Positions 1 through 8,180 of a stretch of 40,586 nucleotides of DNA are shown here, piece after piece. Below the pieces are notes generated by a model. That model saw nothing but the letters and a program-made list of their open reading frames with translations. It was not told where the DNA came from and did not search any database. The DNA comes from Bacteroidales bacterium (GTDB lineage Bacteria > Bacteroidota > Bacteroidia > Bacteroidales > VadinHA17), in contig JAAZAP010000246.1 in assembly GCA_012514255.1 (NCBI GenBank), forward strand, positions 1-40,586, read 5' to 3'. The first letter of the stretch is position 1, and each line of letters starts with the position of its first letter. The position numbers and the translations under genes were made by a program.

Positions 1-32
1 ACACCGCTGGACGACTTGGTTTTTTTACTCAT
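1..32 (-). CDS. 5' end of an unidentified gene (partial)
   Basis: An ATG at 32 on the minus strand opens a reading frame of ten complete codons (MSKKTKSSSG) that runs off the window. It lies 115 bases downstream of the TPR gene in the same direction, so it could be the next gene of that unit. A basic, Ser-rich N-terminus is compatible with an inner-membrane protein such as an ExbB/TolQ-type subunit, which often accompanies PstS-like/TPR genes in Bacteroidetes, but ten residues cannot establish identity. The call rests on position and the open frame only. Confidence 0.35.
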   Translation of the reverse strand, partial: MSKKTKSSSG

Positions 33-147
33 TTCAGTATTCTTTAGTTGGTTTAAGTAAACAGTTGGCAAAAATAATTATTCTCAAATTCTTTTACAAT
101 AGTCAAAATGAAATAGATGAAAATTCAACAGATCAGATTCATGCCGG

Positions 148-2340
148 TTATTTCTCCAGGGTGGCATTGTAAATCCTTCTCTTTGTAACAGGTACCTCAA
201 TTGATCTGTAGCCTTTTGCGCTGATGATCAGGGCTTCGGATGCCTCGGGCATTACGAACTTGTATTCACCCCTTGCATTTGTCCATGCTTCTGCTGCTGT
301 ATCCTTCACCCTGACAGAGGCACCGGCTATGGGTTCACCTGAGGAATCGGAGATAACCCCCGTAATCTCATTCGGATGAGCTTTTGGCTGAGCGCTCCTC
401 TGCAGCTGTGAGATATACTGTATGGCTGATTTTGCTGCCTCGTTACCCGGTTCAATGGCCAGGATCTTATTGTTCTCCTCAACAGCTTTCTGGTATTCTC
501 CCATAGTCATATACATGGTGCTGAGAGAGCTGTGAGCCCTGATCCGGTAGTCAGGTGAGAGATTCATCATCCTGGTGTAATAAGCCTTAGCCTCATCATA
601 CCGTTTGTTCTGAAGTGCTTCATACCCCAGGTACCTGAGAGCATCGTATATCTCCTTAACATTCTTGACTGAGTCCACTGCCGCCTTCTGCAGGAGCGAC
701 TGGAATCTTGGCTTGGCGAGTCCGAGTTCTGAATCGGGATCCTTGGCGGCGGCTATATTGGCACGCCAGAGGTGCGCCTGTAGATTCTCCGGGTATTTTT
801 CAGTCATTCTGGTAAAAATCTCATCAGCCTTGTCAAAGGCTTTGTCCTGGTAGAAGGCCCTTCCTACCTGTAAATAATCATTTTCACTGTCTCTGCCTTT
901 TTCCAGCAACTGTGACCATGTGGCTGCCGCATCCTTATATAGATGAGCAGCATATTGAACAGTCCCTTTTTCATAAATGAGGTTGAGATCTTCTTTTTCA
1001 TCGAAGGTGATAGCTTTATCATATGCAGTGAAAGCATCTGCCAGCTCAGCTTCAGATTCCTTAAGGCTTTTTCTGGCGGCCTCAATTTTTACTTTCAGAG
1101 CTTCTATGTCAGCGTGAGCCTTCTCCAGCGCAGCACCCTTAAGAGTTGCAGACCTTGCCTGCAGCTTGCTGAGATCAGCTGCATCATTATCAGCATCAAT
1201 CAGCATCCTGTAATAATCCTGGTTTTTCCTGGCAAGGATCCTTGCATAATAGATAAAGTCCTTCTTGATCAGGCGGTCGGCATCAAGGTTGGCGAAAAGC
1301 TTGTCCATATACTGTTTGGCCAGTTCAAAATTGCCTTCCTCATATGCCGAGTAACCTGCGATACGGTTCATATAGGTCCTTGAATTGTCAATGACGAAAA
1401 TCTCCTCAACATTCTTGATCACCTCTTCATATTCCTTCGCATAGAAAAGAGCATTGACGTATCTGATCTTGGCGGGGATGTTTCCCTGGGTCAGTTCAAG
1501 ATACTTTTCAAAATACTTCTTGGAATCGTTGAACCGTCCGGCCATACTGTACAGCTGACCCAGCTCCCTGTATGCAGGCGCATAGTTCTGGTCCAGGGCA
1601 ATGGCCTGCTCATAGTATGGAATGGCAGCCATAAGATTACGCCCCTTGACATAGATGCTTCCGATCTTCATGTTTGCTGTGGGTGACTGCAGATCCCAGT
1701 CCTGTGCCAGGTTATAGTACTTGATAGCCCTGGATCCGTCATTGACAAGGATATAGATGTCACCAGCAATAAGATAAACCTCGCTGTTTCTCGGGTCAAT
1801 TGTTATTGCTTCCCTGACGAACGGAAGAGCCTTGCTGGTGTCAACCTGCTCAAAACGGATATAAGATTCGGCAATTTTGGCAAGAGTAAAGGCATAACTC
1901 TTCGGTTCCTTGATCTTTGTCACCTTTTTGTATGTCGGCAGAAGTCCCCTGGCCTTGACCCTCAGCTCTTCGGCCTTGGCCTCTTCGGAATTGTAGAAGG
2001 CAACACGGGCAAGCCCGACATAGTTCAGGGGATCAGCCGGATTGGCTTCAACACCTTTGTTGAATACTTCCGCAGCTTGCCTCATTGCAATATTGAGCGA
2101 ATTGGAAATAGTATCCGCGAAATAGTCCAGCAGCATGTTCTCACCATAATAAAAATAGTACGTACTGTTGGATGGCTCATTCTTAATCAGTTGCTGGAAC
2201 AGTTCTTCTGCCTTATCATACTGTTCATTCTTGGTGGAGGTCCTCGCCTCATCGAGAGACTGAGCCCTTAGTCCCGTGCCAAAGACCATGCAAAATACCG
2301 CTGTGGGCAGCAACGCGAGTTTAAAGCTTCTCTTAGTCAT
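148..2340 (-). CDS. Secreted TPR protein with C-terminal carboxypeptidase-regulatory-like domain
   Basis: A 730-residue exported protein. An N-terminal signal peptide (TKRSFKLALLPTAVF...LRAQ) is followed by a long array of tetratricopeptide repeats, recognisable by repeated A.. Y..AL.L.P.n spacing, a coiled, Ala/Lys/Glu-rich stretch near residues 390-430, and more repeats. The last roughly 75 residues (from about 655, ITGVISDSSGEPIAGASV) form a CarboxypepD_reg-like beta-sandwich, ending in NATLEK. The architecture suggests a periplasmic or outer-membrane scaffold; no enzymatic motif is visible. The ATG at 2340 is preferred over an upstream TTG because it begins the signal peptide directly. 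It follows the PstS-like gene by 15 bases and is almost certainly cotranscribed with it. Function is unknown. Confidence 0.9.
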   Translation of the reverse strand: MTKRSFKLALLPTAVFCMVFGTGLRAQSLDEARTSTKNEQYDKAEELFQQLIKNEPSNSTYYFYYGENMLLDYFADTISNSLNIAMRQAAEVFNKGVEANPADPLNYVGLARVAFYNSEEAKAEELRVKARGLLPTYKKVTKIKEPKSYAFTLAKIAESYIRFEQVDTSKALPFVREAITIDPRNSEVYLIAGDIYILVNDGSRAIKYYNLAQDWDLQSPTANMKIGSIYVKGRNLMAAIPYYEQAIALDQNYAPAYRELGQLYSMAGRFNDSKKYFEKYLELTQGNIPAKIRYVNALFYAKEYEEVIKNVEEIFVIDNSRTYMNRIAGYSAYEEGNFELAKQYMDKLFANLDADRLIKKDFIYYARILARKNQDYYRMLIDADNDAADLSKLQARSATLKGAALEKAHADIEALKVKIEAARKSLKESEAELADAFTAYDKAITFDEKEDLNLIYEKGTVQYAAHLYKDAAATWSQLLEKGRDSENDYLQVGRAFYQDKAFDKADEIFTRMTEKYPENLQAHLWRANIAAAKDPDSELGLAKPRFQSLLQKAAVDSVKNVKEIYDALRYLGYEALQNKRYDEAKAYYTRMMNLSPDYRIRAHSSLSTMYMTMGEYQKAVEENNKILAIEPGNEAAKSAIQYISQLQRSAQPKAHPNEITGVISDSSGEPIAGASVRVKDTAAEAWTNARGEYKFVMPEASEALIISAKGYRSIEVPVTKRRIYNATLEK

Positions 2341-2355
2341 CGTTATCAAATTTAG

Positions 2356-3315
2356 TTACTCATTCTTTGTCTGTATAATTCTGATCGGCATCGTTGCAGG
2401 AACGAGACCCGATTTAAGTATTATCCTTTGTCCCTTTTCTCCTGCTACAAAACTTACAAATCCCGAGCCAAGTCCTGTAAAAGATTCCCGTGAATGCATA
2501 AATACCTCACGGACAAAGGGATACGATTTATCATAAATGTGTCCTTGGAGTGGAAGATAATAGGATGATCTGTCGATGTAGGGCTGTGATATGGCAGCTA
2601 CCTTTATCTTGCCAAGCATACTGAAGCTAAGCGGATCATCCTCGTCGCTTATCCAGTTGACACTGACTATGCCTATGGCTCCCGGACTCTGTGATACATA
2701 GTCAATCACCTCCGGGTTGTTTTTCACGGCAAAGAAATTTGCTGCCAGTTCCTCCGGAAGATCAAACTGTTCCCTGAAATAGCGTATGTTTCCTGACCGG
2801 ACGTTGTCAAACACTATATGAACAGGTCCGAGACGGGAAGAAGCGTTTATCTGCTTCCAGTCCGTAATCTTGCCGGTGAAGATGTCCTTTACGTTTTCAT
2901 ATGTAAGGAGAGAATCCGCATTGTTCTTGTGGAGCACCAGTGCTATGTCATCATAGGCAACAACTGTGCTTCGCACTACGGTCTGCAAATCCAGCAAAAC
3001 CTCCCGCTGTTCATCGGAAGGAGTCCATGAAGAGGCAATCACCTTTACCGAATCACTTAGGAAGAAAGCTATCAGTTCATTCTCCGGTTGATATACCGGG
3101 GTAATGTGAGCATAGTTATAGAGAGCAGTGAAGGTGTCAATCTCAGCCTCAATTATGGGCTTGAATGACTCATCAGCGGCAATTCTGATATTTCCTGATG
3201 TGGGAGTCTCCTTCAGCGTTGATGTGCCTTTGTTTTTACATGCCGGAAACGTGAGAAGGAGGGTGGCCAGGAGAATACCCGGCATCACTGCTATGATATT
3301 TCGTTTGTTCTTCAT
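2356..3315 (-). CDS. PstS-like substrate-binding lipoprotein
   Basis: A 319-residue periplasmic binding protein of the PstS/PBP-like family. The N-terminus is a signal sequence ending in a lipobox-like FPAC (Cys26). Family hallmarks are GNIRIAADESF near 41-51, DIFTGKITDWKQI at 145-157 and PGAIGIVSVNW at 211-221. The usual phosphate-binding GSGT stretch is replaced by DNVRSGNIRYF (170-180), so the ligand may not be phosphate. No pstCAB genes are nearby. An in-frame GTG at 3348 would add eleven non-signal-like residues, so the ATG at 3315 is chosen. The gene lies between a small membrane protein and the TPR gene in the same direction, a grouping that suggests an envelope role rather than ABC import. 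Ligand and partners are unproven. Confidence 0.85.
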   Translation of the reverse strand: MKNKRNIIAVMPGILLATLLLTFPACKNKGTSTLKETPTSGNIRIAADESFKPIIEAEIDTFTALYNYAHITPVYQPENELIAFFLSDSVKVIASSWTPSDEQREVLLDLQTVVRSTVVAYDDIALVLHKNNADSLLTYENVKDIFTGKITDWKQINASSRLGPVHIVFDNVRSGNIRYFREQFDLPEELAANFFAVKNNPEVIDYVSQSPGAIGIVSVNWISDEDDPLSFSMLGKIKVAAISQPYIDRSSYYLPLQGHIYDKSYPFVREVFMHSRESFTGLGSGFVSFVAGEKGQRIILKSGLVPATMPIRIIQTKNE

Positions 3316-3478
3316 TGTTTCAGCACTTTTCAACTCGCTATGAGCCACAATATTAATAATTATCTGCTTATCTTGTTTTTCAAATTGCGGTTAAAATTCC
3401 TTTAATTTCTATAATAGATGTTTCAAAGCATGTGCCAAATTAATATGACCGTCATGAAATATCTCTTCCCTGGCAGGG

Positions 3479-3715
3479 TCAGGAATAGTTTTCATCATTA
3501 TCCTTACCGAAGAAACTCTCCTTGATTTTTTCATATGAGAGGAACACCCTGTAGAGGGCATAAACAAAGAGAGGTACAGACAGTATAATCCTCAGGGCTT
3601 TATCTATGTCAAACAGATCTGTTGTCAGAATAAAGATCGCCAGGCCAAAATAGAAGAATACCATAATTGTCCCGAATATGGCGAAGACCTTGTCATACAT
3701 TTTGCTGCTGTTCAT
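3479..3715 (-). CDS. Small two-helix membrane protein, unknown function
   Basis: A 78-residue protein with two hydrophobic segments (about 10-35 and 40-59) and a charged C-terminal tail (YEKIKESFFGKDNDENYS). No known motif is recognised. It is the promoter-proximal gene of the unit that continues with the PstS-like lipoprotein 163 bases downstream and then the TPR protein. A TATATTTG -7 box (3735-3742) and a perfect 14-bp palindrome lie directly upstream of the start. Coding status is supported by its own promoter, sensible start and typical membrane-protein composition; the function is unknown. Confidence 0.7.
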   Translation of the reverse strand: MNSSKMYDKVFAIFGTIMVFFYFGLAIFILTTDLFDIDKALRIILSVPLFVYALYRVFLSYEKIKESFFGKDNDENYS

Positions 3716-3720
3716 TGTGA

Positions 3721-3734
3721 TCAGGTTAACCTGA
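3721..3734. promoter_or_regulatory. Perfect palindrome, operator candidate
   Basis: TCAGGTTAACCTGA is a perfect 14-bp inverted repeat between the -7 box (3735-3742) and the start codon (3715) of the small membrane protein gene. It would cover the expected transcription start, the position of a classic repressor operator. The cognate regulator is not in the window. Confidence 0.45.
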
Positions 3735-3742
3735 CAAATATA
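3735..3742 (-). promoter_or_regulatory. Bacteroidetes -7 box (TATATTTG) for the small membrane protein/PstS-like unit
   Basis: Read on the minus strand the site matches TAnnTTTG exactly and lies 19 bases from the ATG at 3715. No clear TTTG -33 element was found at the usual spacing. Confidence 0.55.
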
Positions 3743-3786
3743 TTATTAATATCCTTTTTTGTTGCTGACATAATGACTTTATTGGT

Positions 3787-3815
3787 AAAAAAGGAGAGCC
3801 GCGTCAGCAGCTCTC
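3787..3815 (-). terminator. Rho-independent terminator of the POT transporter gene
   Basis: On the minus strand GAGAGC (3815-3810) and GCTCTC (3999-free equivalent at 3799-3794) form a six-pair stem with a ten-base loop, followed by C and a run of T (complement of the A run 3787-3792). It begins about 20 bases after the transporter stop codon, which separates that gene from the PstS-like unit. Confidence 0.7.
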
Positions 3816-3834
3816 TCGGGTTATTCTGTAATCA

Positions 3835-5364
3835 TCACTTGGCAACCCTCTCGAGCCACCGGAGCATAATTAGCATTGTCGTCATTGAGATTAAACATGC
3901 GATCACAAAAACTGACCATGTAAGCCATATCGGAACGTTTTCGTACAGTATCGCACCGATAAACAACAACTGGTTGCCCAGGGCTGTTGCACCGAGCCAG
4001 CCTCCCTGCATAATTCCCTGATATTGGGGAGGAGCCACTTTAGATACAAATGAGATTCCGAGGGGACTGATGAACAACTCGGCCACCGTCAGGATAAAAT
4101 ATGTACCTACCAGCAGGAAGGGTGACACTCTTTCTGAATCCGCTAGTCCGCCCATAGCCAGCACTTCCTTTTTCAGGGGAAGGTCCAGTGAACCAAGTGT
4201 CATGACAACATAAGCCAGTGCGGCAATCAACATTCCTATTGCTATCTTCCTGGGTGTTGAGGGTTCCTTGCCCTTTGCCCTTAACCAACCAAAAAATGCC
4301 ATGATTATGGGCGTCAGAAGCACAATGAATAGTGGATTGATCGACTGGAATATTTCTGCACCCTGTATTGAGACTACCCCCAGGTTTATCTTGATTCCGC
4401 TCAGATCGGTGTAGTCCTTGGCAAAGTAGGTTAAGGTAAGTCCATTCTGATGGAATGAGAACCAGAAAAAAATCACAACTCCAAAGACAGCCAGTAGAGC
4501 ATAGAGTCTCTGTTTGACCTCCTTTGCTTCCATGAGTACCGCATTCGGATCAGCAGCTTTAGCTGCCCTCGGTGCCGGATTCGGAAAACGGTTCTTATTC
4601 ATGAGAAATATGGTCAGTGAAATCAGCATTGCCAATACAGAAATGGCAAATGCATAATGGAAACCTTTGGTGAAGACATCCAGATAACTGTTTACAAATG
4701 CAGGTATATCAGTCACGGTAGTTCCCGAGACTTCAGTTGCCAGACTTGAAAGTCTTTCAGAAGCCTCCGGAGTGATTGTCCCTGCCAGATATGCATGGCA
4801 CAACTCAGGAAGGTTAGCATTATACTGGTAATTGTACTTTGCAAGCCATCCGTTTCTCATAATTATTGCAATCAGCGGGGCAAACAATGCACCTACGTTG
4901 ATGAACATATAGAAGAGCTGGAAGCCGGTATCCCTCAGCTTCCCGTACTTCTCATTGTCATACATCTGGCCGACCACAGCCTGCAGGTTCCCCTTAAACA
5001 ATCCATTTCCAAAGGCAATGATGAAGAGGCCGAAACATGACAGTATCAGAAACATGGTCCTGTTCGGCACAGGTGTGCGGGTCGGAAGAGCAATAAGAAC
5101 GTATCCCAATGCCATGAAAAACAGGCCAGTAATAATGGTGGTCTTGTATTTTCTTGTCTTGTCAGCTATCAGGCCGCCCACGAAGGCAAGGATGTAGATC
5201 GAGAAGTAAAATATTGAATAGATCAGACCGGCATTAGTTCCGCTAAGTCCAAACTTGGCCTGCAAGAATAAAACCAGAATGGCCATCATGGTGTAAAAAC
5301 CGAAGCGCTCGCCCATGTTCGCAAGGGCGGCAGCAAGTAGTCCTTTTGGTTGGTTCTTGAACAT
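3835..5364 (-). CDS. POT/PTR-family proton-dependent peptide transporter
   Basis: A 509-residue polytopic inner-membrane protein of the POT branch of the MFS, which imports di- and tripeptides with protons. The first helix carries the family signature as NMGERFGFYTM (about 16-26), equivalent to the E..ERF motif, although the first Glu of that motif appears to be Asn. GLIADKTRKYKT follows helix 2. FFWFSFHQNGLTL in the second half matches the helix 7 region. Length fits the family. It has its own -7 box and terminator, so it is probably monocistronic. It is divergent from the NAD(P)HX repair gene. Substrate choice cannot be read from the sequence. Confidence 0.9.
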   Translation of the reverse strand: MFKNQPKGLLAAALANMGERFGFYTMMAILVLFLQAKFGLSGTNAGLIYSIFYFSIYILAFVGGLIADKTRKYKTTIITGLFFMALGYVLIALPTRTPVPNRTMFLILSCFGLFIIAFGNGLFKGNLQAVVGQMYDNEKYGKLRDTGFQLFYMFINVGALFAPLIAIIMRNGWLAKYNYQYNANLPELCHAYLAGTITPEASERLSSLATEVSGTTVTDIPAFVNSYLDVFTKGFHYAFAISVLAMLISLTIFLMNKNRFPNPAPRAAKAADPNAVLMEAKEVKQRLYALLAVFGVVIFFWFSFHQNGLTLTYFAKDYTDLSGIKINLGVVSIQGAEIFQSINPLFIVLLTPIIMAFFGWLRAKGKEPSTPRKIAIGMLIAALAYVVMTLGSLDLPLKKEVLAMGGLADSERVSPFLLVGTYFILTVAELFISPLGISFVSKVAPPQYQGIMQGGWLGATALGNQLLFIGAILYENVPIWLTWSVFVIACLISMTTMLIMLRWLERVAK

Positions 5365-5404
5365 AGATTTCTGTATTAGTTGATTTAGTTTATTCTGACG
5401 GTGA

Positions 5405-5412
5405 CAAATATA
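5405..5412 (-). promoter_or_regulatory. -7 box (TATATTTG) for the POT transporter
   Basis: Exact TAnnTTTG match on the minus strand, 40 bases from the start codon at 5364. No convincing -33 element. It lies back to back with the promoter of the divergent gene at 5511. Confidence 0.5.
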
Positions 5413-5478
5413 TTAATCTTTTTTATTTGCAGATATGCATTATATCTTAGCTGAAATTATTTTGCATTTCAATTTTTC

Positions 5479-5486
5479 TACTTTTG
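5479..5486 (+). promoter_or_regulatory. -7 box (TACTTTTG) for the NAD(P)HX repair gene
   Basis: Exact TAnnTTTG match 24 bases before the ATG at 5511, leaving a leader of roughly 15 bases. A TTTG at 5461-5464 is closer than the usual -33 spacing. Confidence 0.5.
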
Positions 5487-5510
5487 TAATGACGGTACAA
5501 GCTGAAGATT

Positions 5511-7040
5511 ATGAAGATTTTCAAATCTGCTGACATACGGGAGCTGGATGCTGCCACTATCCGTCTCGAGCCTGTCACACCTGCAGGATTGATGGAGCGT
5601 GCAGCAACCACTATGTTTCAGCGAATCAAGGACATTGTTGCTCCTGACAGGAAAGTGAGTGTTTTTGCCGGTCCGGGTAACAACGGAGGAGACGGCCTGG
5701 TCCTGGCCAGGCTGATGCACGAGGAGGGATGGTTTGTAAGGGTCTTTCTTGTTGAGACCGGAGCAACCCAGAGTGGTGAGTTTCGCCTTAATGCCGACCG
5801 TCTTGAGAGAAGCGGGGTGATTGCAACACTGCTTGCTGATCCTGAACAGTTCCCTGCTATCGGACGGGATGAGGTAATCATTGATGCCATCTTTGGTACC
5901 GGTCTCCGCAAACCGCCTGTGGGTGTTGCAGCGGGTGTAATAAGACGAATAAACCTGACAGGAGCATTTGTCATCTCGGTTGATGTGCCGTCAGGACTCT
6001 TCTGTGATGACAACCTGAAGTCAGAAGGTGATTCTATTGTGATGGCCTCACGTACCATCACCTTCCAGTTCCCGAAGCTGGCATTTATGTTTTCCGGCAC
6101 CAGCAGGTACACGGGAGTATGGGAGGTTGTTGACATAGGGTTGCACGCTGACGCCATCTCCTCAATGGCAACCCCGTTTCATTATATCCAGCGTGAGACA
6201 GTACGGCCTCTTCTCAGAACCCGTGACAAGTTTGCCCACAAGGGTACCCTCGGGCATGCACTGCTTATAGCCGGCAGTTATGGCAAAGCGGGTGCTGCCA
6301 CCCTCTCTGCCGGAGCCGCCCTGCGTACCGGAGCCGGCCTGGTAACGGTCCATACGCCGGCCTCCTCGGTGCTGGCATTGCAGTCAGCATTACCGGAGGC
6401 GATGGTTTCACCCGATCCGGGTACAAGCCATGTCACCGCTAACCCGGACCTGGAGCCTTTTGATGCCATTGGGGTTGGACCGGGACTGGGCACTGACCCT
6501 GACAGCGGGGCAGCACTGAAGGAATTGATGGAGACCGCCACGGTGCCCATGGTACTTGACGCGGATGCACTGAATATTCTTTCCGTAAACAGGGAGTGGC
6601 TTGACCTCCTCTCACCACGCATGGTCCTGACTCCTCACCCGGGAGAATTCCGGAGGCTCACCGGTACTGAGAGTGCTGATTTTCAGCTTATGGAAGAGCA
6701 GAGAGCCTTCGCCGCCAAATACAACTGCGTGGTGGTTCTCAAAGGCGCTCACACCTCTGTAGCCCTGCCTGACGGCAATGTATACTTCAACAGCACCGGT
6801 AACCCGGGGATGGCAACGGGAGGCAGCGGAGACGTGCTTACAGGAATGATCACCTCACTGCTTGCACAGGGCTATGAACCCGCCGATGCAGCCATAGCCG
6901 GGGTTTATCTGCACGGACTGTCAGGAGATATAGCATTGCGGATCCATTCTGAAGAATCGATAATTGCAGGAGATATCCTTATGAACATAGGACGTGCGTT
7001 CCGTGAAACACATTTTACCAATTTTAGTGTCTATCTATAA
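5511..7040 (+). CDS. nnr: Bifunctional NAD(P)HX epimerase / ADP-dependent dehydratase
   Basis: A 509-residue cytosolic metabolite-repair enzyme that epimerises and dehydrates hydrated NADH and NADPH back to the active cofactors. The N-terminal YjeF_N epimerase domain spans about 1-220 and carries FAGPGNNGGDGLV (52-64) and SVDVPSG (156-162). The C-terminal ribokinase-like dehydratase domain spans about 230-505 and carries GHALLIAGSYGKAGAA (248-263), GVGPGLG, DADALN, LTPHPGEF and the nucleotide-binding NPGMATGGSGD (431-441). Both halves look complete and the length matches the E. coli fusion. The ATG is chosen for the conserved MKIFKSADIRELD start. The DUF4831 gene follows eight bases after the stop. 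Confidence 0.96.
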   Translation: MKIFKSADIRELDAATIRLEPVTPAGLMERAATTMFQRIKDIVAPDRKVSVFAGPGNNGGDGLVLARLMHEEGWFVRVFLVETGATQSGEFRLNADRLERSGVIATLLADPEQFPAIGRDEVIIDAIFGTGLRKPPVGVAAGVIRRINLTGAFVISVDVPSGLFCDDNLKSEGDSIVMASRTITFQFPKLAFMFSGTSRYTGVWEVVDIGLHADAISSMATPFHYIQRETVRPLLRTRDKFAHKGTLGHALLIAGSYGKAGAATLSAGAALRTGAGLVTVHTPASSVLALQSALPEAMVSPDPGTSHVTANPDLEPFDAIGVGPGLGTDPDSGAALKELMETATVPMVLDADALNILSVNREWLDLLSPRMVLTPHPGEFRRLTGTESADFQLMEEQRAFAAKYNCVVVLKGAHTSVALPDGNVYFNSTGNPGMATGGSGDVLTGMITSLLAQGYEPADAAIAGVYLHGLSGDIALRIHSEESIIAGDILMNIGRAFRETHFTNFSVYL

Positions 7041-7048
7041 ATATTTCA

Positions 7049-8164
7049 ATGAGAAAAAGAACTGCCCTGTTGCTCCCCGCTCTGTTTATCCTTGCCGCCG
7101 GCTGTACTGTCACAAAACAGCAGTCTGATATAGTCGTTCTTCCCCTGGATGGGGAGGTACGCGTGACTGAAGGATGCATGGTTTATGCGCTTCCGCTTAC
7201 CGTGATTGAGTTTGATGTCATGGCAGAAAAAAAGGTGGAGATTCCGGGTCCCTATGCACAGTATGCCAGGGAGATGACAGGAATGGAAAATGTAATAGTG
7301 GAAGAAAAGGAGTCCTGGAGCCTGGCAGAGGTTCGGCTTAGCACGCAGGAGGAACTGGATCCTTCACAATTTTACATAATCCAGGGGACCTCCCTGATGC
7401 AGACAAACATGCTAGCCCTCAGGAAAAGCGGGCTTATTCTCGATATCAATCCAGAGGTGTATGACAATGCTCTTTCCAGTGACCTCAAGAACGGAACCGA
7501 TCATACCGGGCAGCTCTTCCCTGACAGGGGGGCGTATGAATATGTTTCCACCCGGACAGATACCGCCTACAGGCTTGTAAAGGTAGACACTGCATTCATC
7601 AGGGTGCCCTACCTTGTTCAGAGGAAGCAGGGGATGACACTGGAGCAGGAAGCCAGGGAAGCAGCTGACAGGTTATTTGAACTCCGTGAGGGCAGGCACA
7701 TGATACTTACGGGAGAGACAAACATCTTCCCGCAGGACGGTGCTGCTATTGATGAGATAAACAGGCTTGAGAGGGAATATACGGCACTTTTTGCAGGCAA
7801 GACATGGACCGAATTAAAGCGCTTTCGCATCTGGGTAACGCCTGACCTCTCCATGGCAGGAAGGAAGACCACTGTCTTTTTCTTTTCCGAAGCTACCGGG
7901 GTAAATACTGATCCGGGTGGTGGAGGGATACCTGTTGAGATGGAAATTATCCCTTCCGGCAAGACCAGGGAGCTTGAACTGGTTGTAAGGCCAGTCACCT
8001 CGCAGAAGGAGGTGGCCGCAAGGGACAGACTTTACTACAGGGTGCCGGATGTGGCTGAAATAAGAGTCACGATGGGTAACGGAAATGTCTGCTCCGCCCG
8101 CGAGCTGGTTTACCAGTTGGGCAACAGGGTGGCACTACCTTCAAATTTCATAATAGGAAGGTAA
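7049..8164 (+). CDS. DUF4831 family lipoprotein
   Basis: A 371-residue exported lipoprotein with a clear lipobox (LAAGC, Cys19). The body resembles the DUF4831 family of Bacteroidetes: a YALPLTVIEFDV strand near 46-57, QYAREMTG, a central RTDTAYRLVKVDTAFIRVPY segment and a C-terminal RDRLYYRVPDVAEI stretch. No catalytic motif is apparent. It lies eight bases after the NAD(P)HX repair gene and is probably cotranscribed, although the two products are in different compartments, so the pairing may be only positional. It ends 16 bases from the convergent glycosyltransferase gene. Confidence 0.85.
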   Translation: MRKRTALLLPALFILAAGCTVTKQQSDIVVLPLDGEVRVTEGCMVYALPLTVIEFDVMAEKKVEIPGPYAQYAREMTGMENVIVEEKESWSLAEVRLSTQEELDPSQFYIIQGTSLMQTNMLALRKSGLILDINPEVYDNALSSDLKNGTDHTGQLFPDRGAYEYVSTRTDTAYRLVKVDTAFIRVPYLVQRKQGMTLEQEAREAADRLFELREGRHMILTGETNIFPQDGAAIDEINRLEREYTALFAGKTWTELKRFRIWVTPDLSMAGRKTTVFFFSEATGVNTDPGGGGIPVEMEIIPSGKTRELELVVRPVTSQKEVAARDRLYYRVPDVAEIRVTMGNGNVCSARELVYQLGNRVALPSNFIIGR

Positions 8165-8180
8165 ATCTGTTGTCCGGGCC

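Noticed and set aside
5618..6157. Open frame of 179 codons on the minus strand
   Set aside because: Shadow of the NAD(P)HX repair gene; no domain and no promoter.
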